The notes beneath the pieces were generated by a model. That model ran no database searches, had not been told where the DNA came from, and saw nothing but the letters and a program-made list of their open reading frames with translations. Shown here piece by piece: positions 49,589 to 57,546 of a stretch of 64,000 nucleotides of DNA. The stretch's first letter is position 1. Every line of letters starts with the position of its first letter. A program made the translations under genes and the position numbers. Source of the stretch: JANMDU01 sp043777675. Its GTDB lineage: Bacteria; Pseudomonadota; Gammaproteobacteria; Burkholderiales; Burkholderiaceae_C. The stretch lies in the NCBI GenBank assembly GCA_043777675.1, contig JAYWHR010000070.1:1-64000 (forward strand), written 5' to 3'.

Positions 49589-50589
49589 CTTTCTCGCCCT
49601 GGCCCGCGCCCCATGAGCAAGGCGACCGTTTGGTTGGCATTTATTTTGCCCTCCAGCAGCGCGACCACGCATTGCGTGATCGGCATCTCCACACCTAGGC
49701 TCTTTGCCCGAGCGAGTACGGCGGCAGCACAACGCGCGCCCTCGGCTACAGCCCCAAGCGATGCGGTGGCTTCGGCCAGGCTTTGGCCTTGCGCGAGAAG
49801 TAGGCCGACTTTTCGGTTGCGGCTTAAATCGCCCGTGGCTGTCAGTACGAGATCACCCAAACCAGATAAACCCATAAAGGTCTCCGCTTGCGCGCCAAGC
49901 GCCAAGCCTAAGCGAGTCATCTCGGCTAGGCCGCGCGTGATCAGGGCAGCGCGGGCATTGAGGCCGAGTTGCAGGCCATCGCATAGGCCAGTGGCGATGG
50001 CAAGCACGTTTTTCACTGCGCCTCCGACCTCCACACCGATCACATCGCTGTTTTCATAAACACGCAAGCGCTCGCTGTGAAAGGCCTCAACCAGCGCGTG
50101 GCTCACTGCAAGCGAATGGCTTGCAGCAACCAAAGCAGTCGGCTGACCGCGAGCAACTTCCAGTGCAAAGCTGGGGCCGCTGAGCACACCGAATTGACGG
50201 CTTACTACAGATTCAGAGGCACATTGATACAAATATTGCGCAGCAATTTCGTGCGCTAGCAGGCCATTTTCATCAAAACCTTTGCAGAGCCAAACCACCG
50301 GCGCTGATACTTTGGACAACGCGGCCAAGCTCTGCGCCAAGCCCGCCATCGGCGTCGCGATCACATAAAGATCAGCTGCCATGGCCGCCGCTTCAAGCGC
50401 GTCACCATGCAAAATGGCTAATGAAGATGGCAACAAAACATCTGGCAAATATCGGCTGTTCACGCGCGAAGCCTGCATCAGAGCAGCCTGCTGCGCATCG
50501 CGCGCCAGCAAGCTCACATCATGCGCGGCAAACGCGCTCAAGGCCAAGGCCGTGCCCCAAGCGCCTGCACCAATCACTATTATTTTCAT
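49585..50589 (-). CDS. gpsA: NAD(P)-dependent glycerol-3-phosphate dehydrogenase
   Basis: Makes sn-glycerol 3-phosphate from dihydroxyacetone phosphate for phospholipid synthesis. The 334-aa protein starts KIIVIGAGAWGTALALS (dinucleotide-binding GxGxxG), has VLSGPSFALEVARGQPTALV, the catalytic Lys in EVGGAVKNVLAIATGLCDGL (about 184) and GLSGLGDLVLTATGDLSRNR. The ATG and the GGAG before it come from a palindromic element that abuts the gene. It is preceded on the same strand by secB and grxC, a common betaproteobacterial order. Confidence 0.95.
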   Translation of the reverse strand: MKIIVIGAGAWGTALALSAFAAHDVSLLARDAQQAALMQASRVNSRYLPDVLLPSSLAILHGDALEAAAMAADLYVIATPMAGLAQSLAALSKVSAPVVWLCKGFDENGLLAHEIAAQYLYQCASESVVSRQFGVLSGPSFALEVARGQPTALVAASHSLAVSHALVEAFHSERLRVYENSDVIGVEVGGAVKNVLAIATGLCDGLQLGLNARAALITRGLAEMTRLGLALGAQAETFMGLSGLGDLVLTATGDLSRNRKVGLLLAQGQSLAEATASLGAVAEGARCAAAVLARAKSLGVEMPITQCVVALLEGKINANQTVALLMGRGPGRES

Positions 50590-50630
50590 AGCACTCCGCG
50601 CATATTGTATGCCGGCTGCATGCTCAAAAG
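50585..50630 (-). repeat. 50-bp palindromic element, reverse, supplying the gpsA start
   Basis: Minus strand: CAGCCGGCATACAATATGCG then CGGAGTGCTATGAAAAT. The TGCTAT block is continued by G, making the gpsA ATG (50587-50589), and the variable bases GGAG four bases before it can serve as a ribosome binding site. Confidence 0.9.
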
Positions 50631-50658
50631 GCTTCGAATTTCAGCGAAAAAGCCCGAC

Positions 50659-51144
50659 TTAAGCTTGGGCTGTTTCAGCCTGTTGCGCCTCATACATGGC
50701 CTGAAAATTAATCTCAGCCAAATGCACGGGCGGAAAGCCAGCACGGGTGATGATGTCGGCCACGCTAGCGCGCAGATAAGGGTACACGATTTGCGGGCAA
50801 GCAATGCCGAGCACAGGGCCCATTTGGTCTTGTGGGAGATTGCGGATTTCAAAAATACCAGCTTGTTTGGCTTCCACCAAAAATACGGTGCGATCTTCAA
50901 TCTTCGTTGTCACAGTGGCTGTGACGCACACTTCAAACACGCCTTGGGCTGCAGGCTGGGCTTCCACGCCAAGCTGAATATCCACCGCAGGCTGCTGCTG
51001 CTCCAAGAGGATCGTGGGCGAATTGGGCTGCTCCAGCGAGAGATCTTTCAAATAGATGCGCTGAATCTGGAAGACTGGGGCTTCGTCAGTTGCAGGCGTC
51101 GATGCGGGTGCGCCTTGGATATCGGTAACTTGGTTCTCAGCCAT
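50659..51144 (-). CDS. secB: protein-export chaperone SecB
   Basis: Tetrameric cytoplasmic chaperone that keeps preproteins unfolded and passes them to SecA. The 161-aa chain begins MAENQVTDIQGAPAS at the ATG 51142-51144; ATGs two and eight codons upstream are possible. Conserved FQIQRIYLKDLSLEQPNSP, then FEVCVTATVTTKIEDRTVFL, VEAKQAGIFEI, LGIACPQIVYPYLRASVADI and GFPPVHLAEINF are all there. Between grxC and gpsA as in related genomes. Confidence 0.96.
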   Translation of the reverse strand: MAENQVTDIQGAPASTPATDEAPVFQIQRIYLKDLSLEQPNSPTILLEQQQPAVDIQLGVEAQPAAQGVFEVCVTATVTTKIEDRTVFLVEAKQAGIFEIRNLPQDQMGPVLGIACPQIVYPYLRASVADIITRAGFPPVHLAEINFQAMYEAQQAETAQA

Positions 51145-51242
51145 GATCATTCTTTCTAGAAGAGTCAAAACAAAACAAAGCCCACCCTTCGACTAGCTCG
51201 GGCAGGCACAAATGAATTATCGCAGAGGCAGATCGCGTGAAA

Positions 51243-51503
51243 TCAAGCAGCCTGTAAAAGTGTTATCAACCCACCTTTGCCATCGAGCGCGATCAAATCA
51301 TCGCAGCCACCTACATGGGTCTCGCCAATGAAAATCTGCGGCACAGTGCGCCGCCCAGTTGTTTGCATCATGTGATCGCGCGCGGTCGCGTCGATGTCGA
51401 TGCGAATTTCTTCAATCTTCTCAACGCCTTTAGCCTTGAGCACTTGCTTGGCTCGAATGCAAAAAGGGCAGACAGCGGTGGTGTACATCTTGACGGTTTG
51501 CAT
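51243..51503 (-). CDS. grxC: glutaredoxin 3
   Basis: An 86-aa thiol-disulfide oxidoreductase using glutathione. Active site VCPFCIRAKQVLKAKG (CPFC at 12-15), cis-Pro motif RRTVPQIFIGETHVGGCDDL. Length and motif match GrxC. It sits between the rhodanese and secB genes; the cluster may share a transcript. Nothing unusual. Confidence 0.95.
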   Translation of the reverse strand: MQTVKMYTTAVCPFCIRAKQVLKAKGVEKIEEIRIDIDATARDHMMQTTGRRTVPQIFIGETHVGGCDDLIALDGKGGLITLLQAA

Positions 51504-51537
51504 AGCAATCTTCTTTCAATTCTTCAGGTCTGGGCAA

Positions 51538-51954
51538 TCACGCTTTTTCAAGTGGCAAGCCGGCTTCGCGCCAAGCCTTCAAGCCGCCTGCAATCGCTTG
51601 TACATTGCTGTAACCCAGTTTTTTAGAAGCAGCCACCAAGCGCGCAGCTCGCGTGCCCGTAGCGCAAACCAAAATAATCGGCAGTGCTTTGTTTTTTACG
51701 GCACTTTCCAATTTCGAAAGCATATCTTCGGCGGGTAGATTTTTTGATCCCACTATATGGCCGGCGGCAAATTCAGTGGCATCGCTCACATCCACCACCA
51801 CGGCTTTTTCACGGTTCATCAGTTGTACCGCGCCATTGGCATTCAAGCTGCCTGCCCCGCCTAACGAACCGCCCTTAATAGCAGGCCAAAGTAGCATCGC
51901 GCCCGAGCCAAACGCCACCGCAAAAAGCATCCAGTTTTCAATCAAAAACTTCAT
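51538..51954 (-). CDS. membrane-anchored rhodanese-domain protein
   Basis: A 138-aa protein with an N-terminal membrane anchor (FLIENWMLFAVAFGSGAMLL) and a rhodanese domain (about 40-135) with VVVDVSDATEFAAGHIVGSK and the active loop VCATGTRAARL, Cys about 100. Rhodaneses move sulfane sulfur to acceptors such as cyanide or thiols. A TTG two codons upstream is possible, but the ATG at 51952-51954 is preferred. Divergent from gpmA; this pairing is common in betaproteobacteria. Confidence 0.9.
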   Translation of the reverse strand: MKFLIENWMLFAVAFGSGAMLLWPAIKGGSLGGAGSLNANGAVQLMNREKAVVVDVSDATEFAAGHIVGSKNLPAEDMLSKLESAVKNKALPIILVCATGTRAARLVAASKKLGYSNVQAIAGGLKAWREAGLPLEKA

Positions 51955-52058
51955 TTTCAAAACCCAATTCGTAACAAACTCAAAACACGTATTTTAGAAT
52001 GATGAGTAAAGCAGCGCCCGGCGCCCCATATTTCAACTCATTTGCCACAGGGACACCT

Positions 52059-52802
52059 ATGTATAAACTTGTACTCATTCGCCACGGAGAATCGACTTGG
52101 AACCTCGAAAACCGCTTCACGGGCTGGACGGACGTTGATCTGACTGACACCGGTATCGCCCAAGCGAAACAAGCCGGCAAACTCTTGAAAGAAGCCGGCT
52201 ACGAATTCGATGTGGCTTATACCAGCGTGCTCAAGCGCGCCATCCGCACACTTTGGCTTGCCTTAGACGAAATGGATCGCACTTGGCTGCCCGTCATGAA
52301 ACATTGGCGCTTAAACGAGCGGCACTATGGCGCACTGCAAGGCCTCAACAAAGCGGAAACTGCCAAGAAATTCGGCGACGATCAGGTACTGATCTGGCGC
52401 AGAAGCTACGACACACCGCCGCCGGCGCTAGAAGCAGCTGATCCGCGAAGCGAGCGCTCAGACATCCGCTATGCCAAGTTAAAGGCCCAGGAGATTCCCC
52501 TGACTGAATGCTTGAAAGACACCGTGGAGCGCGTGCTCCCCTTTTGGAAAGAATCTTGTGAGCCTGCTATCAAGGCCGGTAAGCGCATCGTTATTGCCGC
52601 GCATGGCAATTCCATTCGCGCTTTGATCAAATATTTAGATGGCATTTCCGATGAGTCCATCGTCAATCTCAACATCCCCAACGGCATTCCGCTGGTTTAT
52701 GAGCTGGATTCAAACTTAAAACCCATCAAAAACTATTATTTGGGCGATGCGCGAGCAGCCGCCAAGGCTGCCGCTTCTGTTGCAGCACAAGGAAAAGCCT
52801 GA
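52059..52802 (+). CDS. gpmA: 2,3-bisphosphoglycerate-dependent phosphoglycerate mutase
   Basis: Interconverts 3- and 2-phosphoglycerate in glycolysis. The 247-aa protein begins MYKLVLIRHGESTWNLENRF (phospho-His at about 9); an ATG 20 codons upstream is rejected because it breaks the family start. RRSYDTPPP, the HWRLNERHYGALQGLNKAE loop and VIAAHGNSIRALIKYLDG (second His) are present. C-terminal Ala-rich tail (ARAAAKAAASVAAQ) is typical for this group. Confidence 0.96.
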   Translation: MYKLVLIRHGESTWNLENRFTGWTDVDLTDTGIAQAKQAGKLLKEAGYEFDVAYTSVLKRAIRTLWLALDEMDRTWLPVMKHWRLNERHYGALQGLNKAETAKKFGDDQVLIWRRSYDTPPPALEAADPRSERSDIRYAKLKAQEIPLTECLKDTVERVLPFWKESCEPAIKAGKRIVIAAHGNSIRALIKYLDGISDESIVNLNIPNGIPLVYELDSNLKPIKNYYLGDARAAAKAAASVAAQGKA

Positions 52803-52926
52803 CCGACTGCTCCTCGACTCAACAATTACTGGAACTCAAAGTACACCGTGCCGCTCCAAGGTGTATATTTAACTTAATAAACGGGTCTATCTCGACCCAA
52901 AAGTCAGGCTAGCAGGTATCACGGCT

Positions 52927-54393
52927 ATGAACGCAAAACTCAAGATCGCAGGCTGGATTTCCATGGGTGTGGTGGCGGGTGCGCTCACCACAATTTCCGT
53001 GCAATCCGTGGCGCAGCGCGCACTCGCTCCTTTGCCGCTGGAAGAGCTTCAGCAGCTCGCCGCCGTATTTGGCATGATCAAAACGGATTACGTCGAGCCA
53101 GTCGACGAGAAAAAGCTCATCACTGAAGCCATCAATGGCATGGTGACCAGCCTCGATCCACACAGCCAGTATTTCGACAAAAAATCTTTCAGAGAATTCC
53201 GCGAAGGTACCTCGGGGCGCTTTGTAGGCGTGGGCATAGAAATTTCTCAAGAAGAAGGCTTTGTCAAAGTCGTCTCGCCAATCGAGGGCTCGCCCGCTTT
53301 CCGCGCTGGCCTCAAGCCCAATGATCTGATCACCAAGATTGACGACACAGCCGTAAAGGGCTTGCCACTCAATGAAGCCGTCAAGCGCATGCGCGGCGAG
53401 CCGAATACCAAGGTGATTCTCACGATTCTTCGTCGTGAAGAAAACAATCGCACCTTCAGCGTGACAATCACGCGCGAAGAAATTCGCACACAGTCCGTGC
53501 GCAGCAAAAACATGGAGCCTGGCTACGCTTGGCTGCGTGTTTCCCAGTTCCAAGACCGCACGACGGAAGATTTTGCCCGCAAGCTCGAGGAGATTTACAA
53601 AGCAGATAACAACCTCAAAGGTCTCGTGCTCGATCTGCGCAACGACCCAGGAGGCTTGCTCGATTCAGCAGTGGCCATCTCTGCGGCTTTTTTGCCAGAC
53701 AATGTGACTGTCGTCTCGACGAATGGCCAGTTGGCCGATAGTAAATTCATCTACAAAGCCTCGCCTGAGTTTTATCGCCGTGGCAGTAACGATCCAATCA
53801 AGCGAATGAACGATGCCACCAAAGGGATCTACAAAACTTTGCCTGTGGTTGTGCTTGTGAATGAAGGCTCCGCATCAGCCAGCGAAATCGTGGCCGGTGC
53901 GTTGCAAGATCATGGCCGCGCCAAAATCATGGGCAGCCAGACCTTCGGCAAAGGCAGCGTGCAGGTGATTCGCCCGCTCGGACCCGATACGGGCCTCAAG
54001 CTCACGACCAGCCGCTACTACACACCCAAGGGCAACTCCATTCAAGCCAAAGGCATCATCCCCGATATCATGCTGGATGAAACGCCTGAAGGTAATATGT
54101 TTGCCGCGCTGCGCACCCGCGAAGCGGATTTGACAAAGCACTTAGAACAGTCGACCGATCCTGCTTATCTGGCCAAGCAAAAAGAACTGGAGAAAGAGCG
54201 CGAGGCGGCTCGAGAAGAAGCTCGCAAGCGCTTGGAAGATTTCAACAAAAAACCTGAGTCCGAGCGTCGCTTGCCCGAGTTTGGCACCGACAAAGATTTT
54301 CAGCTCATCCAAGCCATCAACCAACTCAAAGGCCGTGAAGTGCTGGTGAGCAAAACACTCGCCGTGCGCAAAGATGCACCGAAAGAGCAGTGA
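52927..54393 (+). CDS. ctpA: carboxy-terminal processing protease (S41 family, CtpA)
   Basis: Periplasmic serine protease that trims C-termini of envelope proteins. The 488-aa chain has an uncleaved or cleaved signal segment (AGWISMGVVAGALTTISVQS), a PDZ domain (about 95-180, GRFVGVGIEISQEEGFVKVV), and the S41 catalytic dyad: Ser in VLVNEGSASASEIVAGAL (about 317) and Lys in GSQTFGKGSVQVIRPLG (about 342). A charged helical tail (KELEKEREAAREEARKRLED) follows about residue 415. Terminator at 54417. Gene order gpmA-ctpA-moeB is conserved in the group. Confidence 0.95.
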   Translation: MNAKLKIAGWISMGVVAGALTTISVQSVAQRALAPLPLEELQQLAAVFGMIKTDYVEPVDEKKLITEAINGMVTSLDPHSQYFDKKSFREFREGTSGRFVGVGIEISQEEGFVKVVSPIEGSPAFRAGLKPNDLITKIDDTAVKGLPLNEAVKRMRGEPNTKVILTILRREENNRTFSVTITREEIRTQSVRSKNMEPGYAWLRVSQFQDRTTEDFARKLEEIYKADNNLKGLVLDLRNDPGGLLDSAVAISAAFLPDNVTVVSTNGQLADSKFIYKASPEFYRRGSNDPIKRMNDATKGIYKTLPVVVLVNEGSASASEIVAGALQDHGRAKIMGSQTFGKGSVQVIRPLGPDTGLKLTTSRYYTPKGNSIQAKGIIPDIMLDETPEGNMFAALRTREADLTKHLEQSTDPAYLAKQKELEKEREAAREEARKRLEDFNKKPESERRLPEFGTDKDFQLIQAINQLKGREVLVSKTLAVRKDAPKEQ

Positions 54394-54416
54394 GCTTTGA
54401 ATTGTGATTCTCCAAA

Positions 54417-54438
54417 AGCCCGGCACGCCGGGCTTTTT
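54417..54438 (+). terminator. Rho-independent terminator after ctpA
   Basis: AGCCCGGCACGCCGGGCTTT: an 8-bp stem (AGCCCGGC with GCCGGGCT) and a five-T run, 24 bases after the ctpA stop. Confidence 0.9.
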
Positions 54439-54491
54439 CTTTGCTCTTATGCTAAGCAGCTGCCATTCTCAGATTTGCGTATCATCGAACT

Positions 54492-55241
54492 ATGACCGAC
54501 GACCAACTGCTTCGCTACTCGCGCCATATCTTGCTCAATGAAATTGGCGTAGAAGGTCAGGAGAAAATTCTCGCTGGCCATGCGCTCATTATCGGCGCTG
54601 GCGGCTTGGGCTCGCCTGTGGCTTTGTATCTTGGCTCAGCTGGCGTGGGGCAGATCACCATCATCGATGATGATGTGGTGGACATGACGAATCTACAGCG
54701 GCAAATTGCCCACAATATGGCTAAAGCCGGCATGAATAAAGCGCTGAGTGCTAGTGAATCGATAGCATCTATCAATCCAGAAGTAAAGGTTCATTGCATC
54801 ACGCAGCGAGCAGATTCTTCGCTTCTCGATACATTGGTCGTACAAGCCGATATCGTGCTGGACTGCTGCGACAACTTCACTACACGCCATGCCGTCAACG
54901 CGGCCTGCGTGAAGCACAAGAAGCCTTTGGTCAGCGGCGCAGCCATCCGCTTCGACGGCCAAATCAGCGTCTTCGATCCACGCTCCGAGAGCTCCCCCTG
55001 CTACGCCTGCGTCTTCCCACCCCAATCCACCTTCGAAGAAACCCGCTGCGCCACCATGGGCGTATTTGCCCCACTCGTGGGCATCATTGGCAGCATGCAA
55101 GCGGCAGAAGCTTTGAAGCTCATTACGGGCGTAGGCTCATCGCTTGCTGGGCGTTTGCTCATGCTCGATGGGCGAGGGATGGAGTGGAACGAGGTACGAG
55201 TGCCGCGTCAGACCACTTGCCCTGTTTGCTCTCATGGATGA
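54492..55241 (+). CDS. moeB: MoeB/ThiF-family sulfur-carrier adenylyltransferase
   Basis: Adenylates the C-terminus of a small sulfur carrier (MoaD or ThiS) for molybdopterin or thiamine synthesis. The 249-aa protein has LLRYSRHILLNEIGVEGQEK, the ATP-binding IIGAGGLGSPVALYL (about 34-48), DDDVVDMTNLQRQIAH, CDNFTTRHAVN and two zinc CxxC pairs (CYAC about 170, CPVC about 244). Residues 77-92 (KAGMNKALSASESIA) are encoded by DNA that matches the palindromic element, although length fits the family. MoeB and ThiF cannot be told apart safely. Confidence 0.9.
   Translation: MTDDQLLRYSRHILLNEIGVEGQEKILAGHALIIGAGGLGSPVALYLGSAGVGQITIIDDDVVDMTNLQRQIAHNMAKAGMNKALSASESIASINPEVKVHCITQRADSSLLDTLVVQADIVLDCCDNFTTRHAVNAACVKHKKPLVSGAAIRFDGQISVFDPRSESSPCYACVFPPQSTFEETRCATMGVFAPLVGIIGSMQAAEALKLITGVGSSLAGRLLMLDGRGMEWNEVRVPRQTTCPVCSHG
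54722..54768 (+). repeat. 50-bp palindromic element, forward, in frame in moeB
   Basis: TAAAGCCGGCATGAATAAAG then CGCTGAGTGCTAGTGAATCG and ATAGCA. Aligned without gaps to the response-regulator copy over 42 bases I count about 31 identities, including GCCGGC, GCGC, TGCTA and ATAGCA. Frame is the same as in other forward copies. Confidence 0.6.
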
Positions 55242-55286
55242 TCAGCACTCATTGGGTCTGAGATAGCCAGTAGCTGGTAGGCTGCG

Positions 55287-55354
55287 AGTGAGAGGCATTT
55301 CGCCCGACTGATTTGTGGTACTCCACCATGAAGGCGGGCGAAATGCCTCTCACT
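55287..55354. repeat. 20-bp perfect inverted repeat (stem-loop)
   Basis: AGTGAGAGGCATTTCGCCCG (55287-55306) is repeated exactly as its reverse complement at 55335-55354, with 28 bases between. There is no T-run on either side. It stands between moeB and a Bug receptor gene (convergent), next to fragments of the palindromic element, and may be a terminator-like barrier or a miniature mobile element. Confidence 0.8.
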
Positions 55355-55386
55355 TGTAGCCGCTCCTGCCAAACGCAAATCTTTTG

Positions 55387-55447
55387 AGAGCTACTAATTC
55401 GATAGCAATCCACGCAGCAGATATAATGGCTAAATGGCTAAAAGCTG
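55387..55447 (-). repeat. 50-bp palindromic element, reverse, degenerate
   Basis: Minus strand: TTTAGCCATTATATCTGCTG then CGTGGATTGCTATCGAATTA and GTAGCTCTC. The left core is worn, while the right half TTGCTATCGAATTAGTAGC fits well. Confidence 0.6.
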
Positions 55448-55458
55448 GTGGAAAGGTG

Positions 55459-56442
55459 TCAATCTGCCGTGATCTTGGCTGACTTGATCACCTTACCCCA
55501 TTTGTCATACTCAGCTTGCGCATAAGCCATCATCTCGCGCGGGCCGATGAAGTTGGCCTCTGCGCCGAGGCTGCTGGCGCGCTCGCGGAAAGCGGGCACA
55601 GCCATGATTTTTTGCACTTCTGCAGCAATGCGATCAACCGCTGCTTTCGGCGCTTGCGCATGGGTGTAGAGCGCAAACCAAGCATCGACCTCGTAGCCTT
55701 TCAAGCCAGCCTCTGCGCCCGTGGGAACATTGGGCAAACTCGTCAAGCGGCGCGGGCCGGCCACCACCAGTGGCGTGAATCGGCCACTTTGGATATGGGG
55801 CATGAGAGAAGGCGCGGTGGTGACCGTGATGTCGATTTGGCTGGCCAGCAAATCCGTGATCGTGGGGCCTGATCCGCGATAAGGGATGTGCGTGATAAAT
55901 GTACCGCTGATTTGCTTGAACAGCTCGGTGGCAATGTGTTGCACACTGCCATTGCCGGAGCTGCCGTAATTGAGCTTGCCAGGATTTTTCTTGGCATAAG
56001 CGATCAACTCTTGCACAGTCTTGATGCCGAGATTGGAGCGAACCACCATCACCTGCGGCGCGGAATAAACATTGGCAATCGCCTGCAAATCTTTGAGCGG
56101 ATCGTAGGGGAGTTTGACGAGATGCGGGCTCATGCAATGGAAGCCCGAGTAGGCCATGAGCAAGGTGTGGCCGTCGGGCTTGGCATTGATCACCACTTGC
56201 GCGCCCACTGCGCCATTGCCGCCTCCTTTGTTGTCCACTGCTACGGCTTGGCCGAGAGCTTTGGAAAGCGGATCAGAAATCGCCCGCGAGGAAATATCTG
56301 CTGTGCCGCCTGGCGGCGCAGGCACGACGATGGTGAGCTGGCGCTCGGGGAAGCTTTGGGCGCGTGCCCAAGGCGCAGCAACGAGTGTGGCGCTGGCGAG
56401 GCTGTTGATGAGCAAATTGCGACGATTGAAATGTGGATGCAT
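55459..56442 (-). CDS. Bug-family periplasmic receptor (TctC type)
   Basis: A 327-aa solute-binding protein with a signal peptide (RRNLLINSLASATLVAAPWA, cleavage near ARA-QSFPER). Motifs: VPAPPGGTADISSRAISDPL, GGGNGAVGAQVV, KNPGKLNYGSSGNGSVQHIA, IPYRGSGPTITDLLASQID and LPNVPTGAEAGLKGYE. Related to but distinct from the receptor at 14797. Divergent from a LysR gene 165 bases away, a common pairing in which the LysR regulates the receptor. Ligand unknown. Confidence 0.92.
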   Translation of the reverse strand: MHPHFNRRNLLINSLASATLVAAPWARAQSFPERQLTIVVPAPPGGTADISSRAISDPLSKALGQAVAVDNKGGGNGAVGAQVVINAKPDGHTLLMAYSGFHCMSPHLVKLPYDPLKDLQAIANVYSAPQVMVVRSNLGIKTVQELIAYAKKNPGKLNYGSSGNGSVQHIATELFKQISGTFITHIPYRGSGPTITDLLASQIDITVTTAPSLMPHIQSGRFTPLVVAGPRRLTSLPNVPTGAEAGLKGYEVDAWFALYTHAQAPKAAVDRIAAEVQKIMAVPAFRERASSLGAEANFIGPREMMAYAQAEYDKWGKVIKSAKITAD

Positions 56443-56607
56443 GAAGTTGTCCCGTTGAGCAGAAAAATGTCTTGTATGGATTGAAGCAAAAACTCAGCTT
56501 CAAAGCACTCCATGAAAACGCCATGCACCCATCTCGATTCACGATGCCTTTAGTCGTATTCCGTGTGAAAATCAGCGTGCGACATCGCCAATCACGACAC
56601 GATCTCC

Positions 56608-57522
56608 ATGAAACCCTCCGAGCGTAGCTTTGCGCGCCGCCTTGACTTGACCACACTGCAGCTCTTTGCCGCAGTGTGCGAGCACGGCAGCATTGGCAAG
56701 GCAGCGGACAAGGAGTTTATTGCGGCATCGGCAGTAAGCAAGCGCTTATCAGATTTAGAAGCCGCAGCGGGCACGGCCCTGCTCTATCGCCATGCGCGCG
56801 GCGTGAGCCCAACGCCTGCGGGCGAGGCGTTTTTGCATCATGCGCGATCCGTGCTAAACAGCTTGGATCGCATGCACGGTGATTTGGGCGAATATGCAGC
56901 AGGCGTTAAAGGCCATGTGCGCATTCATGCGAATATTTCTGCGATTGTGGAATTTCTTCCTGAAGATATTGGTGCGTTTGCCAAGCTGCATCCACAGATC
57001 AAAATTGATTTGCAGGAGCACTTAAGCAGCGATGTGGTTCGCGCGGTGCATGATGGTGCGGCAGATGTGGGCATTTGCAATGAACAGGCAGATTTGAAGG
57101 GCTTGCAACAGCACATTTATCGGCAAGACAAACTGGTGCTCGTCGTGCCACGCAAGCATCCGCTGTCTCGCAGGAAGCAGATTGGTTTTGTCGAATCACT
57201 CGCTTTTGATCATGTCGGCCTGCACAGCAACAGTGCCCTGTATCTTGCCCAGCGCCGCGCAGCAGCCGAGGTGGGCAAGCAATTGCAATTGCGCATTCAA
57301 GTCACTTCACTGGATGCGATGTGCCGCATGATTCACAACGGCCTAGGTGTCGGCGTGATGCCTGATCGTGCCTTCGAACTCGTGGGCTCAGTGGGCGATT
57401 TAGTGGCTGTACCATTGTTAGACGCTTGGTCAGCGCGAGATCTACTGATCGTCGCCCGTGATTTTGAAACACTACCTGCGCCTGCACGATTGCTGGTTGA
57501 ACATCTTTTATCCAAAACTTAA
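56608..57522 (+). CDS. LysR-family regulator
   Basis: A 304-aa regulator with the winged helix-turn-helix at about 12-72 (LDLTTLQLFAAVCEHGSIGK, AADKEFIAASAVSKRL, ARGVSPTPAGEAFLHH) and a LysR substrate-binding domain with GLHSNSALYLAQRR and NGLGVGVMPDRAFEL. Divergent from the Bug receptor gene, so probably its regulator. leuC follows 24 bases later on the same strand; by distance alone leucine control cannot be excluded, but the leu genes have their own AGGAA site and order. Confidence 0.9.
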   Translation: MKPSERSFARRLDLTTLQLFAAVCEHGSIGKAADKEFIAASAVSKRLSDLEAAAGTALLYRHARGVSPTPAGEAFLHHARSVLNSLDRMHGDLGEYAAGVKGHVRIHANISAIVEFLPEDIGAFAKLHPQIKIDLQEHLSSDVVRAVHDGAADVGICNEQADLKGLQQHIYRQDKLVLVVPRKHPLSRRKQIGFVESLAFDHVGLHSNSALYLAQRRAAAEVGKQLQLRIQVTSLDAMCRMIHNGLGVGVMPDRAFELVGSVGDLVAVPLLDAWSARDLLIVARDFETLPAPARLLVEHLLSKT

Positions 57523-57546
57523 AATACGCACTAGTCAGGAATTCTT

